Notes: generated by a model from the sequence alone, not told the origin. Counted from the first letter of the stretch, positions 16,974 to 27,231 are shown. The stretch is DNA of 64,000 nucleotides from Gammaproteobacteria bacterium (GCA_017577615.1 PKRE01000001.1:124001-188000); one strand, 5' to 3'. Numbers and translations are program-made.

Positions 16974-18614
16974 TTAAAGCACGCTCAGGAAGTTGACCAG
17001 ATCGATACGCTCTTGTTCGGTGTAACCGATATTGAAGCGTCGGTCGTAAAAGTCGACGAGCTCCCGCAGTGTGCGCGCTGAGCCGTTCGAGAAGTACGGC
17101 GCTCGCGCCGCCAACCCGCGGAACTGCTGCATGACGATCGAGCCGACGTCATAGCACTTGCCGGTGATCAATGCGCGGCCCGGATCCTGCGTGTAGATCA
17201 CGCGGCCCAGGTAGCGATGCTGTGGCCGGTCTTCCTTGCACGTGATCTTGAAGAGTGGGAGCTCGGGCTTCTTGTCGTCCCATGGGCCGACGAGCGGATC
17301 CTGCGCCCACGGCAGGTTCGTCGTGCCGAGATCAACCCAACCCGCGACGAGGTCCATTCCGGTGCTCTGCATGTTGTGACACGTTGCGCACGTGCGCTTC
17401 GTCGGATTACCCAATCCGACCGTGTTGATGTGCATCACATCCCGGATCCAGAACGGCCTCAGGAAGAAAAGGTCGTAGCCGCGGGCGACCGACTGGCGGA
17501 ATGCCGTTTGCTCGGGCGTCTCGCCTGCGTTCGGCTTCTTCCATGCTTCGAAATCGAAGAACACCGGATCGTCGAAGTTGTCCGCGAGCACGTTGGCGCG
17601 ATTGCGCGCAAGGCTGTATGGCCCCAGCGCTTCAGGCACACCGGGAGCAATCAGCGATCCGCCGCGATGATCGAGCGCCTGTGCTGCGTAGATCTTCATG
17701 CCGAAATCGACGATGCGTTGCGCGACGGCGTCGTCGATCGGCTTCTTGGTTTCCATGTGCTTCAAGGCTGCATCGATTGCTTGCAGCTTGAGCGTCGGAT
17801 GACGTGCATCCGCCATAATCTGGGTCGTGACGGGCTTGCCTGTCTCCGGATCGAAGTCGAACGGCGTCGCATTGTTCTTTGGCGTGAAGAGTGCCGGGCC
17901 GACGGGGCGTCCCTCGGCGCCAATCACGTACTTCAGGTTCGCAAACGGTCGCGGCCTGCGATACACCGAGACGTGTCCCGACGCCGCGAGACCGTACACG
18001 GGATCCGTGTTGCAGCCGGTCGGATCGCGCACGACTTCCAGCTCGAAGTCTGGGTCGATCGTGCTGCCATCGGGCGCCTTCGGCGGCCACGGCAGCGCGA
18101 TGCGAAACAGTCCGCGCTCGAGCAGCAGGGAGTGCGACTTCGGATCGCCCTGCGGCAGGTTCGGACAATTCGAGCCGTCGATGGCCGCAAAGAGCGGATC
18201 CTTGCCATTGGTCGCCTCCCACCGCTCACGAATCGTGCCGACCGAAAGACTCATGCCGTCAGCAGGCTGGTGACAGGTCACGCATGCTCGTCCATTCGTG
18301 CCGAGCGGCTCGAAGAACGGATGATTCTTGGTGTCGACCGGCCCGGCGGTGTTGAGGACACCGAGCGCCCCGTGCCGGTTCGGATACATGGTGAACTCGT
18401 TCATCGGGCGCCCGTCGCCCTCTTCCCACCACTGACCGGGCATGGGCGAACCGCTCAGCACGGGATCCTCGGCATTCACGTTCGTCGTCTCCGACCCGTG
18501 CGCTGAAGCGAGTAGCACCGTGCACAGCACCATGCTGACACGTTTCGCTATCTCTCCACGGGCGCGCGGCACGCGGTGCCGCTGCTCCTCTCTTCTTTCT
18601 TCTCGATTGATCAT
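16974..18614 (-). CDS. secreted diheme c-type cytochrome, MauG/cytochrome c peroxidase-like (module A)
   Basis: A 546-residue paralogue of the cytochrome at 13554-15107, with heme sites C-V-T-C-H at 111-115 and C-A-T-C-H at 409-413, a signal region around 26-40, and the family C-terminus (R-A-P-Y-F-S-N-G-S-A-R-T-L-R-E-L-V-D-F-Y). Long blocks match the paralogue, including N-H-P-F-F-E-P-L-G-x-N-G-R-A, R-E-R-W-E-A-T and A-R-G-Y-D-L-F-F-L-R-P. The start is taken as the ATG at 18614; a GTG two codons upstream is also possible. It follows the receptor stop by about 20 bases, so receptor, cytochrome and OmpA-like protein form one operon. Enzymatic substrate unknown. Confidence 0.82.
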   Translation of the reverse strand: MINREERREEQRHRVPRARGEIAKRVSMVLCTVLLASAHGSETTNVNAEDPVLSGSPMPGQWWEEGDGRPMNEFTMYPNRHGALGVLNTAGPVDTKNHPFFEPLGTNGRACVTCHQPADGMSLSVGTIRERWEATNGKDPLFAAIDGSNCPNLPQGDPKSHSLLLERGLFRIALPWPPKAPDGSTIDPDFELEVVRDPTGCNTDPVYGLAASGHVSVYRRPRPFANLKYVIGAEGRPVGPALFTPKNNATPFDFDPETGKPVTTQIMADARHPTLKLQAIDAALKHMETKKPIDDAVAQRIVDFGMKIYAAQALDHRGGSLIAPGVPEALGPYSLARNRANVLADNFDDPVFFDFEAWKKPNAGETPEQTAFRQSVARGYDLFFLRPFWIRDVMHINTVGLGNPTKRTCATCHNMQSTGMDLVAGWVDLGTTNLPWAQDPLVGPWDDKKPELPLFKITCKEDRPQHRYLGRVIYTQDPGRALITGKCYDVGSIVMQQFRGLAARAPYFSNGSARTLRELVDFYDRRFNIGYTEQERIDLVNFLSVL

Positions 18615-18634
18615 TGTCACGCGCTCTCGAAGTC

Positions 18635-21490
18635 TCAGAAGCTGAATCGCACTCCAAGGCGATATTCACGGCCAACCGGATCGAACGGCTGCGATCCAAT
18701 GTTCGGGAACGGCGGCCAGCGATCAAACACGTTGTTGATGCGCAAGAACACGCTCGCTGTAGCGAGGGTCTTCGGCTGCAGGTCGTAGCTCACGGTCAGG
18801 TTTGTGTAGAACGTCGAGCCGACAGAATTGATGTTCACGCCGAGCGCGTCGGCAAGACCCTCCGTGAACGTGTTGTCGACGGTGCCCCCCTCGAACCAGC
18901 GACCCTCGATGGTGGCACCGACCCGATCGCCCTGGTAACCCAGCGTTGTGAACACGGTCCAGTGCGGCGTGGTGTATTGTCCCGCAGGATCCGTGATCGT
19001 CGAGTCGATGGCCGCGATCGTCTTCAGCTCCTTGACGTAGTTGGCGAGGGAACGCAGCGTGAACTCGCCCGGAGCGAACGGCAGCAGATGATCAAGATAG
19101 AAACGGTACGCCATCTCGATGTCTACGCCGCTCGTCTTGAAACGATCGAGGTTCTCGTACTGGCGCAGCACGCCCGTCACGACACCGTTCATCGGATCTG
19201 TCGTGATGCGATCACAGTATGATTGCACGCCTGCGAGGTAGCACTGATCGAGCACTTGCTGACCCGTGAGCGTGCCGATCTGCCCATCGATGTCGATGCT
19301 GTAGTAATCGGCAGAGATCGTGAAGCCGTCCAGCCAACGAGGCTCGTAGACGAACCCTCCGGTAAACGTATCGGCTTTCTCAGGGCCGAGTTGGCGATTG
19401 CCCATCGTGGTCACCGGTGCCGGCAGGAGGTCAGCCGTGAGCGGATGACGCAACACTTGGACCGCAACCTGCGTTGGCGTGAAAAGCTCGCCCAGGTTGC
19501 CTGCACGAATATCGCGCGACTGCGTGGCGCGAATCCGCCACTCGTCGTTGATCGACCAGCTCAGACCCACTTTCCAGGTCGTCACGCCACCGGAAGAGCT
19601 GTAGTCGGTGTAACGTGCGGCCAGGCTCAGGTCCAAGTCCTCCGCGAAGGCGGCGCCTTTGGCGAGCGGCAGGATCGCCTCGCCATAGATTTCCTTGGCG
19701 TCGTACTCGCCGACGATGCCCTTGCGGTTCGTCGTCTGCCATCCGTTCGCTTCCGATATCGGATCGGCGACCGCATCCACTTCTTCCTTGCGATACTCGA
19801 GACCGGTCGCCACAGCGATCGGACCCGCCCACGTCGAGCCGAGGCTGCCTTCGAAGTTCAGCGCCGCGACCGTTTGACGCGTCTTCGTCTTGAGCCAGGA
19901 CGTGCCGGTCACGTAGCTAATGGCCTCCGGCGAGGGCGAGCCGTGGCCGAACAGATTGAAGGGCACGCAACCGGCTGCCGCTTCGCGCACCGCAGCCGAT
20001 GGACTGAGTGTATCGGCGCAAACAATGTTGCCGTTCCCGTCTCGGACTGCGTTGATCGCGCGCCGGAAGTTGGCAATGTTCAGATTGCCCTTGCGCACCT
20101 GCTGAGACTCGTTCTCGCCGACTTGCACGTAGGCATCCCAAGCCCAATCGCCTGCGAGTTCGCCCTGCAGCCCAAGCACGGCCCGATACAAGCTTGGCGA
20201 GCCATCCTCGGTGCGGAACTCACCCATCCCCGGATCGCGGAAGGTGCGACCCATCGCGAAGCAGGTAATCCCTTCAGCGAGCATCTGCTGCCGGACTGAG
20301 TCGGGCAGGAACGCGTTGTCGATGTGCACGTTGATGGAGCCGAGCGCCGACGCCAGTGTCGTCGCCGTGCAGTCGTTCACCGGCGTCAACGAGCCGTTGT
20401 TGCGCGCGGGCACGCCGTATCCTTCGGAAATCGAGTGCGCGTAGCTCAGCTCAGCAAAGAGATTCAGCGTGTCGGTGAGCGAATAATCCAGGTGAGCCAT
20501 CAACGAGTAGCGCTCGAGCGGATACTTGACATCACCACCGGGCACGGGTGTCTCGGCGAAGTTGTCCGTGCCACCGATCATGGTGTTACCAAACACCTCA
20601 CCGTAGCCGAACTCGTACGTCGTACCATTCGGCCCGAACGCGAGACCTCGCAAAGGACCTGACGTGATCAGGCCGCCCGCGGAGACGTCCGAGCGGCGGG
20701 CATCGCTCGTATAGATCACGCCGGGGAGCCCGTTGGTCGCGTAATCGCGGTTACCGACCTGTCCGCGTCCTGCCCAGGGGCGCGAGATGTTCGGCGGCTG
20801 CAGGCCACGAATGCCTTGGCTCTTCGCATACTCGCCGCCAACGATGAGGTAGCCACGACCGTTGGCGAAGAACGTGCCGCCCGCAAGCGAGGCGGAAAAA
20901 CCCTCGTTGTCTTCGTAATCCGAGATGCTTCCCTGCACGCTTGCTTTCAGCCCTTGCAAGCTGTCATCCAAGATCAGGTTTACCACGCCTGCGACAGCGT
21001 CCGAGCCCCATGACGCGGAGGCACCGCCGGTCACGACTTCCATGCGGCTGATCATGCTGGCCGGGATCACGTTCAGGTCGACCGTGCCATCGGCCTCGGT
21101 CGGCACGTGCCGACGTCCATTCACGAGCACCAACGTACGTTGCGCACCGATCGAGCGCAGGTTTGCGTACACGTTCGCACTCGAGCTCGGCGTGGTCCAA
21201 CGGAAAGTCGGGATCTGCACCAACGCATCGGACACTTGCATCGGCGCCGTACGCATCACGTCTTCTGCACCGACAACCGATGTCGGCGTCGGCGCGGAGA
21301 ATCCCTCAACGCGCGTGATGCGTGAGGCTGTCACCGACACGGTCTCGAGCTCAGTATCCTGGGACTGCAGTGTCTGCTCTTGGGCGAGAGTCGCAGGCGC
21401 AATGCACACGAGAGAAGCGGCTGCAAGGCCTGGCCATTGTTTTGCGCGCACGATAGCGTGCACGACTGCACGAATCTTGCTCAAAGTCAT
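18635..21490 (-). CDS. TonB-dependent outer-membrane receptor (module A)
   Basis: A 951-residue receptor with a signal peptide ending near T-L-A-Q, a TonB-box-like E-L-E-T-V-S-V-T-A-S-R stretch, a plug containing R-T-L-V-L-V-N-G-R-R-H-V-P and D-A-V-A-G-V-V-N-L-I-L-D, and a long barrel ending in a C-terminal phenylalanine (R-L-G-V-R-F-S-F). It is the first gene of module A. The ATG is directly preceded by a run of nine G residues on the coding strand, an unusual ribosome-site arrangement. Ligand unknown; linkage to a secreted oxidase suggests import of a substrate or product of that enzyme. Confidence 0.93.
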   Translation of the reverse strand: MTLSKIRAVVHAIVRAKQWPGLAAASLVCIAPATLAQEQTLQSQDTELETVSVTASRITRVEGFSAPTPTSVVGAEDVMRTAPMQVSDALVQIPTFRWTTPSSSANVYANLRSIGAQRTLVLVNGRRHVPTEADGTVDLNVIPASMISRMEVVTGGASASWGSDAVAGVVNLILDDSLQGLKASVQGSISDYEDNEGFSASLAGGTFFANGRGYLIVGGEYAKSQGIRGLQPPNISRPWAGRGQVGNRDYATNGLPGVIYTSDARRSDVSAGGLITSGPLRGLAFGPNGTTYEFGYGEVFGNTMIGGTDNFAETPVPGGDVKYPLERYSLMAHLDYSLTDTLNLFAELSYAHSISEGYGVPARNNGSLTPVNDCTATTLASALGSINVHIDNAFLPDSVRQQMLAEGITCFAMGRTFRDPGMGEFRTEDGSPSLYRAVLGLQGELAGDWAWDAYVQVGENESQQVRKGNLNIANFRRAINAVRDGNGNIVCADTLSPSAAVREAAAGCVPFNLFGHGSPSPEAISYVTGTSWLKTKTRQTVAALNFEGSLGSTWAGPIAVATGLEYRKEEVDAVADPISEANGWQTTNRKGIVGEYDAKEIYGEAILPLAKGAAFAEDLDLSLAARYTDYSSSGGVTTWKVGLSWSINDEWRIRATQSRDIRAGNLGELFTPTQVAVQVLRHPLTADLLPAPVTTMGNRQLGPEKADTFTGGFVYEPRWLDGFTISADYYSIDIDGQIGTLTGQQVLDQCYLAGVQSYCDRITTDPMNGVVTGVLRQYENLDRFKTSGVDIEMAYRFYLDHLLPFAPGEFTLRSLANYVKELKTIAAIDSTITDPAGQYTTPHWTVFTTLGYQGDRVGATIEGRWFEGGTVDNTFTEGLADALGVNINSVGSTFYTNLTVSYDLQPKTLATASVFLRINNVFDRWPPFPNIGSQPFDPVGREYRLGVRFSF

Positions 21491-21790
21491 CCCCCCCCCT
21501 GAGGTACTGGGATTGTCGTTCGAACTGGACTAGATTTTCGGCTTCTGCGAGCCGACGAGTATCACCTTCAAATGCACATGGCTCGCGCCATGCTACAGTT
21601 CGGCGTCACGTCGCGCCGGGTCTGAACGAGGCGGGAACTCTCGTTGATCTGAGAACGGATGGCGTGGACGTCGTCAGACAATACATGTCGCTCCCCTGAA
21701 AATATGTGGCGATGCGCGACCTCTGGGGCGGCCAGCATCGCTCAATTTGATATGCCTCGCAAAATATACGACAAGCATACGGATAAGGGA

Positions 21791-21824
21791 GCTTTCGAAC
21801 CGCAATATTCCTTATAACGAAAGC
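21791..21824. repeat. inverted repeat in AT-rich patch upstream of module A
   Basis: A perfect 7-bp inverted repeat GCTTTCG/CGAAAGC with a 20-base AT-rich centre, about 300 bases upstream of the receptor start. It could be a regulator site or a weak RNA hairpin; no family is recognised. Confidence 0.4.
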
Positions 21825-21970
21825 GGATAATCGGCTCGTGTCCTACGCTGTCATACGCTGGGCGCAGACGCGCTTTGTGCATGTCGAGAACTCTCGCCAG
21901 CCACCGACGTGGCCTTTATGGAACGATCAACGTCGCGGCCCTCGGCAGCCGCAATCCACGGCGAGAGCAC

Positions 21971-22007
21971 GGCGACCGCCGCCGCGACATCATAGACGGC
22001 GGTCGCC
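21971..22007 (-). terminator. hairpin downstream of the GH43 gene
   Basis: GGCGACCGCCG and its exact complement, separated by 15 bases, begin about 40 bases after the GH43 stop on the - strand. There is no U-run, so it is a probable but non-canonical end of the sugar-utilisation operon. Confidence 0.5.
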
Positions 22008-22046
22008 AATGGACTGCAGGCAAGATGAGAGATTAGGGGGGATACC

Positions 22047-23060
22047 TCAGTCGCGATAAGGCCGAATCGTAACGATTCGACCTTCTTTGTCGTAGTGCAG
22101 CTCCGTCATTTTCACGGAGCGCAGATGCGTCACGCCGTTCGACAACAAGGAGTCGTGATAGAACAGGTACCACTTGCCTTGGAATTCGCAAATGGAGTGG
22201 TGAGTCGTCCAGCCGATCACCGGTTCGAGAATCTTTCCTTGATACGTGAACGGCCCGTACGGATTGTCGCCGATCGCGTAGCAGAGGAAGTGCGTGTTAC
22301 CCGTGGAATACGAGAAGTAGTACTTGCCACGGTACTTGTGCATCCAAGGCGCTTCGAAGAAGCGACGCGCGTGATCCCCGGCGCGCAGCGGCTTGCCGTT
22401 CTCGTCGAGGATCACCACTTCACGCGGCGGCTCGGCGAACTGCTTCATGTCTGGGGTTAGCCGCGCAACGCGGGGCCCGAGCGCCGGCTCATCGTCTGCT
22501 GGCTCTTCATTGCGCTCGTCGTACACGTTGTCACGGTACTTCTGCAGCTGTCCGCCCCAGATCCCGCCGAAGTACATATAAAAGTTCCCATCGTCGTCCT
22601 CGAACACCGCAGGATCGATCGAATAGCTGCCTTCAATCGGTTTTGGCTCGGGCTTGAACGGGCCTTCGGGGCGCTCGCCCACCGCGACGCCGATCTGAAA
22701 GATTCCATCCGGTCGCTTCGCCGGAAAATAAAAATAGTACTTGCCGTCCTTCGTGGCCGCGTCCGGTGCCCACATCTGCCGCTCAGCCCACGGAACATCC
22801 TTGATGTGTAGGGCCACACCGCAATCGACCGCCTGGCTAGTGGGCGAATCGAGCCGCAGCACATGGTAGTCCTCCATCGCGAAGTGATCGCCGAGGTCGT
22901 TGAACGGAATGCCCGCATCGATATCGTGCGATGGATAGATATAAATCTTCCCCTCGAACACGTGGGCGGAGGGATCCGCAGTGTAGATATGTGTCACCAG
23001 CGGCTGAGAGATCGCCTTGGCCGCCAGCGCTTTGTAGTCCACGTTCTTGTCGTCCGCCAT
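22047..23060 (-). CDS. glycoside hydrolase family 43
   Basis: A 337-residue five-bladed propeller enzyme. The three catalytic carboxylates are recognisable: the general base Asp in A-D-P-S-A-H-V-F (near residue 27), the modulating Asp in S-I-D-P-A-V-F, and the general acid Glu in F-F-E-A-P-W-M-H. GH43 enzymes release arabinose, xylose or related sugars from oligosaccharides. No signal peptide is seen, so it should act in the cytoplasm on sugars brought in by the symporter encoded just upstream (23128-24624). ATG at 23060 is preferred over an upstream TTG because the latter has no ribosome site. Exact specificity (xylosidase or arabinofuranosidase) is open. Confidence 0.9.
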   Translation of the reverse strand: MADDKNVDYKALAAKAISQPLVTHIYTADPSAHVFEGKIYIYPSHDIDAGIPFNDLGDHFAMEDYHVLRLDSPTSQAVDCGVALHIKDVPWAERQMWAPDAATKDGKYYFYFPAKRPDGIFQIGVAVGERPEGPFKPEPKPIEGSYSIDPAVFEDDDGNFYMYFGGIWGGQLQKYRDNVYDERNEEPADDEPALGPRVARLTPDMKQFAEPPREVVILDENGKPLRAGDHARRFFEAPWMHKYRGKYYFSYSTGNTHFLCYAIGDNPYGPFTYQGKILEPVIGWTTHHSICEFQGKWYLFYHDSLLSNGVTHLRSVKMTELHYDKEGRIVTIRPYRD

Positions 23061-23127
23061 CTCACTCACTCGATAATTGGTCAATGATCAAGGAAGGGGC
23101 ACGACTTCGATTCCCCATCCCTATCCT

Positions 23128-24624
23128 TCAACGCGACGCGACGCGTCGCGCAGCGAGATCGGCTTCGATTCTCGCTTCCATCGCTTTGTTGATCTCGTAG
23201 AAGAACAACAACGCGCAGCTGATGAAAAACGGAATGGCCGAGTACACGCTGATCGCCAACTTGATACCTTGCACGACTTCAGGCGTCTGCTCGACCGCGT
23301 CGCGCACATAGCCGTAGATGTCGAGGATCTTCGCGACGAGCGCGCCGCCGACTGCCAACCCGAACTTCAGGCCCAGAATCATCGCGGAGAAGATGATGGC
23401 CGTCGCGCGACGGTGATTCTTCCACTCCGAGTAATCTGCCACGTCGGCGATCATCGCCCACAACAACGGGATCGTGATGCCATAGGAGAACCCGTGCAAC
23501 ACCTGCGAGATGAAGATGAGCCCAATCGTGTCCGGCGGATAGAAAACGAAAACGAACAGGAACAAGGCAGAAATGAACAGCGCCGTGCCGTATACGTTGC
23601 GCTTGCCGAAGCGATCTGCCAGTGGTTTCGAGAAGGCGATGCCAACGATCATGAAGATGATGCCACCGCCGTTGAAAATGCCGAAGCCAGAGGCCACCGG
23701 ATCGTCTGGCCAACGGAATTCGCCGAGGCCGATTCCCGTCAACACCGAATTCAAGCCGCCGATGAAGGCATTGAAGCCGATGTCGTCGAGAAAGCGGGCG
23801 AGCGCAGCTTCATCCACGTAGTACTGGAAGTAATAAATGTACGTGCCGCCCTTCAGTGCCAGTGTCACGAACACGAGCACCGTGACGACGAGCAGCAACG
23901 CCCAAGGCTTGTTACGGAGCAGATCCGATAGATCCTCTTTCACGGTCGTTTTCTGCTCCGGCGCCGGCACGACGCGTTCCTTGGTCGTAAGGAAGGTTAT
24001 GATGAAAAACACGGTGCCGATGATCGCAAAGAACGTCATCGCTTTCTGGAACCCAACCGCTTGATCACCGTCGCCGAGCATCAGCACGAGCGGTAGCAAC
24101 AGCACCTGGATGATGAACTGGGCCACCATCACCGCGACGAAGCGATAGGCAGACAAACTGTTACGCTCGGCCATGTTGCCGGTGAGCACACCGCTCATCG
24201 CCGCATACGGCAGGTTGTTCGCTGCGTAGATAATGACCAGCAAGGTGTATGTGATCGCCGCGTAATACACCTTGCCCTGCTCACCGAGATCCGGCGTTGT
24301 GAAAGCAAGCAGCGCGAACACACCGAACGGTACCGCGGTCCATAGCACCCACGGCCGGAACTTCCCCCATCGGGTATTCGTGCGGTCTGCGATGAGGCCC
24401 ATGATGGGATTGAACAGCACACCGCCGACCAGACCGCCCCAAAAGATGATCGCCGACGCTGTCCCAGCGGGGATCTTGTAGACGTCGGTGTAGAAAAAGG
24501 CGAGAAAAGTGATGAACGTTTGGAAGATGAGATTGGCGGCCAGATCCCCCAAGCTATAGCCGACCTTCTCGATGACGCTCAGCTTTTCAGTAGTAACCCC
24601 CGGCTTCTCCGCGATAGCGTCCAT
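23128..24624 (-). CDS. GPH-family sugar:cation symporter
   Basis: A 498-residue, roughly 12-helix transporter of the glycoside-pentoside-hexuronide:cation symporter family (XynP/YicJ/MelB group). Visible signatures are G-Y-S-L-G-D-L-A-A-N near the N-terminus and the F-N-P-I-M-G-L-I-A-D-R-T-N-T-R-W-G-K-F-R-P-W loop after helix 2. It would import a pentoside or oligosaccharide for the GH43 enzyme encoded 67 bases downstream. An AGAAGAG ribosome site lies before the ATG and a LacI-type operator lies about 17 bases upstream of the start. Confidence 0.92.
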   Translation of the reverse strand: MDAIAEKPGVTTEKLSVIEKVGYSLGDLAANLIFQTFITFLAFFYTDVYKIPAGTASAIIFWGGLVGGVLFNPIMGLIADRTNTRWGKFRPWVLWTAVPFGVFALLAFTTPDLGEQGKVYYAAITYTLLVIIYAANNLPYAAMSGVLTGNMAERNSLSAYRFVAVMVAQFIIQVLLLPLVLMLGDGDQAVGFQKAMTFFAIIGTVFFIITFLTTKERVVPAPEQKTTVKEDLSDLLRNKPWALLLVVTVLVFVTLALKGGTYIYYFQYYVDEAALARFLDDIGFNAFIGGLNSVLTGIGLGEFRWPDDPVASGFGIFNGGGIIFMIVGIAFSKPLADRFGKRNVYGTALFISALFLFVFVFYPPDTIGLIFISQVLHGFSYGITIPLLWAMIADVADYSEWKNHRRATAIIFSAMILGLKFGLAVGGALVAKILDIYGYVRDAVEQTPEVVQGIKLAISVYSAIPFFISCALLFFYEINKAMEARIEADLAARRVASR

Positions 24625-24641
24625 AGGCGTTCTCTTCTTGT

Positions 24642-24653
24642 GTTAACGGTAAC
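24642..24653. promoter_or_regulatory. candidate LacI-family operator
   Basis: GTTAACGGTAAC is a near-palindrome (GTTA-n-CG-n-TAAC) of the kind bound by LacI/GntR-E.coli-type sugar regulators, which have a central CG. It lies 17 bases upstream of the symporter start, where repressor binding would block transcription of the symporter-GH43 operon. No LacI-family gene is in the window. Confidence 0.5.
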
Positions 24654-24816
24654 GGCCGCCGAAGGATAGACGCGCCGGCGCCCGACGGCCAGCCTTTGGC
24701 GGCACGAGAGGAGGATCGTTAGGGGAATCCCTCAACGCTGCGCTTGGGGCTCGGGGCTCGCGAATCACGGAGCGGAGACCAAGGCTCACAGCCCATACCC
24801 GCCCGCCCAAAAAGAA

Positions 24817-24836
24817 AGCCCCGCCGAAGCGGGGCT
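24817..24836 (-). terminator. Rho-independent terminator of groES-groEL
   Basis: On the - strand an 8-bp GC-rich stem AGCCCCGC...GCGGGGCT with a TTCG tetraloop is followed by TTTCTTTTT. It lies about 70 bases after the groEL stop and is a classic intrinsic terminator. Confidence 0.9.
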
Positions 24837-24907
24837 CTCTGCACTCCTGTGGAAGATTTCGGCACGCGCCCGGCTGACCAGGCGCCAGCCGGCCGGTCGG
24901 CCAGCTA

Positions 24908-26542
<1,635 letters not shown>

Positions 26543-26694
26543 ATCTGTACAACCTCTAAAACGTTCTTTGCGTCGCACCGGCGCCAAGGCCGGAGTTCAC
26601 AATCTGCCAATGGGCGAAGCGTGCTCTGACCTCGGTGCTGATCCTGGGCTAAAGGATCGAAACCCGCTTCGCTTCCGGGTGCACCTTGACCGAA

Positions 26695-27000
26695 TCAGGA
26701 CTCGATGACGGCCATCACATCCTCCTCGCGCATCACGAGGAGCTCCTCGCCGTCGACCTTCACTTCCGTGCCGCTGTACTTACCGAACAGGACGTTGTCA
26801 CCCACCTTGACGTCCAGCGGACGCACTTCGCCGTTCTCGAGGATCTTGCCCTTACCCACGGCGATCACCTTCCCCCTGATCGGCTTCTCGGTCGCCGTGT
26901 CCGGGATCACGATTCCACCGGGAGAGGTGCGCTCCTCTTCAACGCGCTTGATGATCACGCGGTCGTGCAACGGGCGGATCTTCAGTTTGGTGTCAGCCAT
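26695..27000 (-). CDS. groS: co-chaperonin GroES (Hsp10)
   Basis: A 101-residue co-chaperonin that caps the GroEL ring. It begins M-A-D-T-K-L-K-I-R-P-L-H-D-R-V and contains the mobile loop (E-E-R-T-S-P-G-G-I-V-I-P) and the Y-S-G-T-E-V-K-V-D-G-E-E segment. The start at 27000 matches the family; the upstream in-frame extension would run into the operator. It is slightly longer than the E. coli protein because of an N-terminal extension of a few residues. First gene of the groESL operon. Confidence 0.97.
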   Translation of the reverse strand: MADTKLKIRPLHDRVIIKRVEEERTSPGGIVIPDTATEKPIRGKVIAVGKGKILENGEVRPLDVKVGDNVLFGKYSGTEVKVDGEELLVMREEDVMAVIES

Positions 27001-27091
27001 AGGATCAAACCTCGAATCAGGGTCGAAAGTGATTGGATATGCGTGGGAAACACGAGAGGTGCGTGCTACGGTAGCGGGGTTTCCCTGCGCC

Positions 27092-27118
27092 TTAGCACTC
27101 ACCCCAGGCGGGTGCTAA
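27092..27118 (-). promoter_or_regulatory. CIRCE operator (HrcA site) of groESL
   Basis: TTAGCACTC, nine bases, GGGTGCTAA: this differs from the CIRCE consensus TTAGCACTC-N9-GAGTGCTAA at one base. It lies 92 bases upstream of the groES start and overlaps the expected transcription start. HrcA binding here would repress groESL in the absence of heat stress. Confidence 0.92.
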
Positions 27119-27119
27119 T

Positions 27120-27146
27120 AATAGGGGGGCCTCTTCGGATTGCAAG
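27120..27146 (-). promoter_or_regulatory. sigma-32-like heat-shock promoter of groESL
   Basis: On the - strand CTTGCAA (27146-27140), a 12-base spacer and CCCCTATT (27127-27120) resemble the RpoH consensus CTTGAAA-N11-16-CCCCATnT. The CIRCE element starts two bases further downstream, so RpoH activation and HrcA repression would act on the same start. Confidence 0.65.
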
Positions 27147-27202
27147 GCCGTCGCGAAGCGACAAATGCGGATCGAGAGCGCCAGTCTACTGTAAAAAATG
27201 AA

Positions 27203-27231
27203 TTCAGACAGGGATATATCAGGTCTATAAA
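27203..27231 (+). promoter_or_regulatory. candidate sigma-70 promoter for cutA-dsbD
   Basis: TTCAGA, a 17-base spacer and TATAAA match the -35/-10 consensus at 4/6 and 5/6 positions with ideal spacing. The -10 ends about 55 bases before the cutA ATG. It is divergent from, and about 60 bases away from, the groES promoter. Confidence 0.5.

Larger units (their letters stand above)
21491..22046. other. intergenic region upstream of module A receptor
   Basis: No supported gene in these 556 bases. It should carry the promoter of module A. Visible structure: an inverted repeat GCTTTCG...CGAAAGC (21791-21824) in an AT-rich patch, and an 11-bp GC-rich hairpin (21971-22007) nearer the end of the GH43 gene. 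Two related words, ACATGTCGC and ATATGTGGCG, lie about 20 bases apart near 21687-21715. I could not assign a -35/-10 pair. Confidence 0.55.

Noticed and set aside
17217..18506. 429-codon open frame on the + strand opposite the module A cytochrome
   Set aside because: The - strand frame carries two CXXCH sites and family motifs; the + reading is compositionally antisense.
13554..18614. Identification of the two diheme proteins as rubber oxygenase RoxA/RoxB
   Set aside because: Both are about 130-160 residues shorter than RoxA, and only the general MauG/peroxidase layout could be matched by eye; kept as an analogy, not a call.
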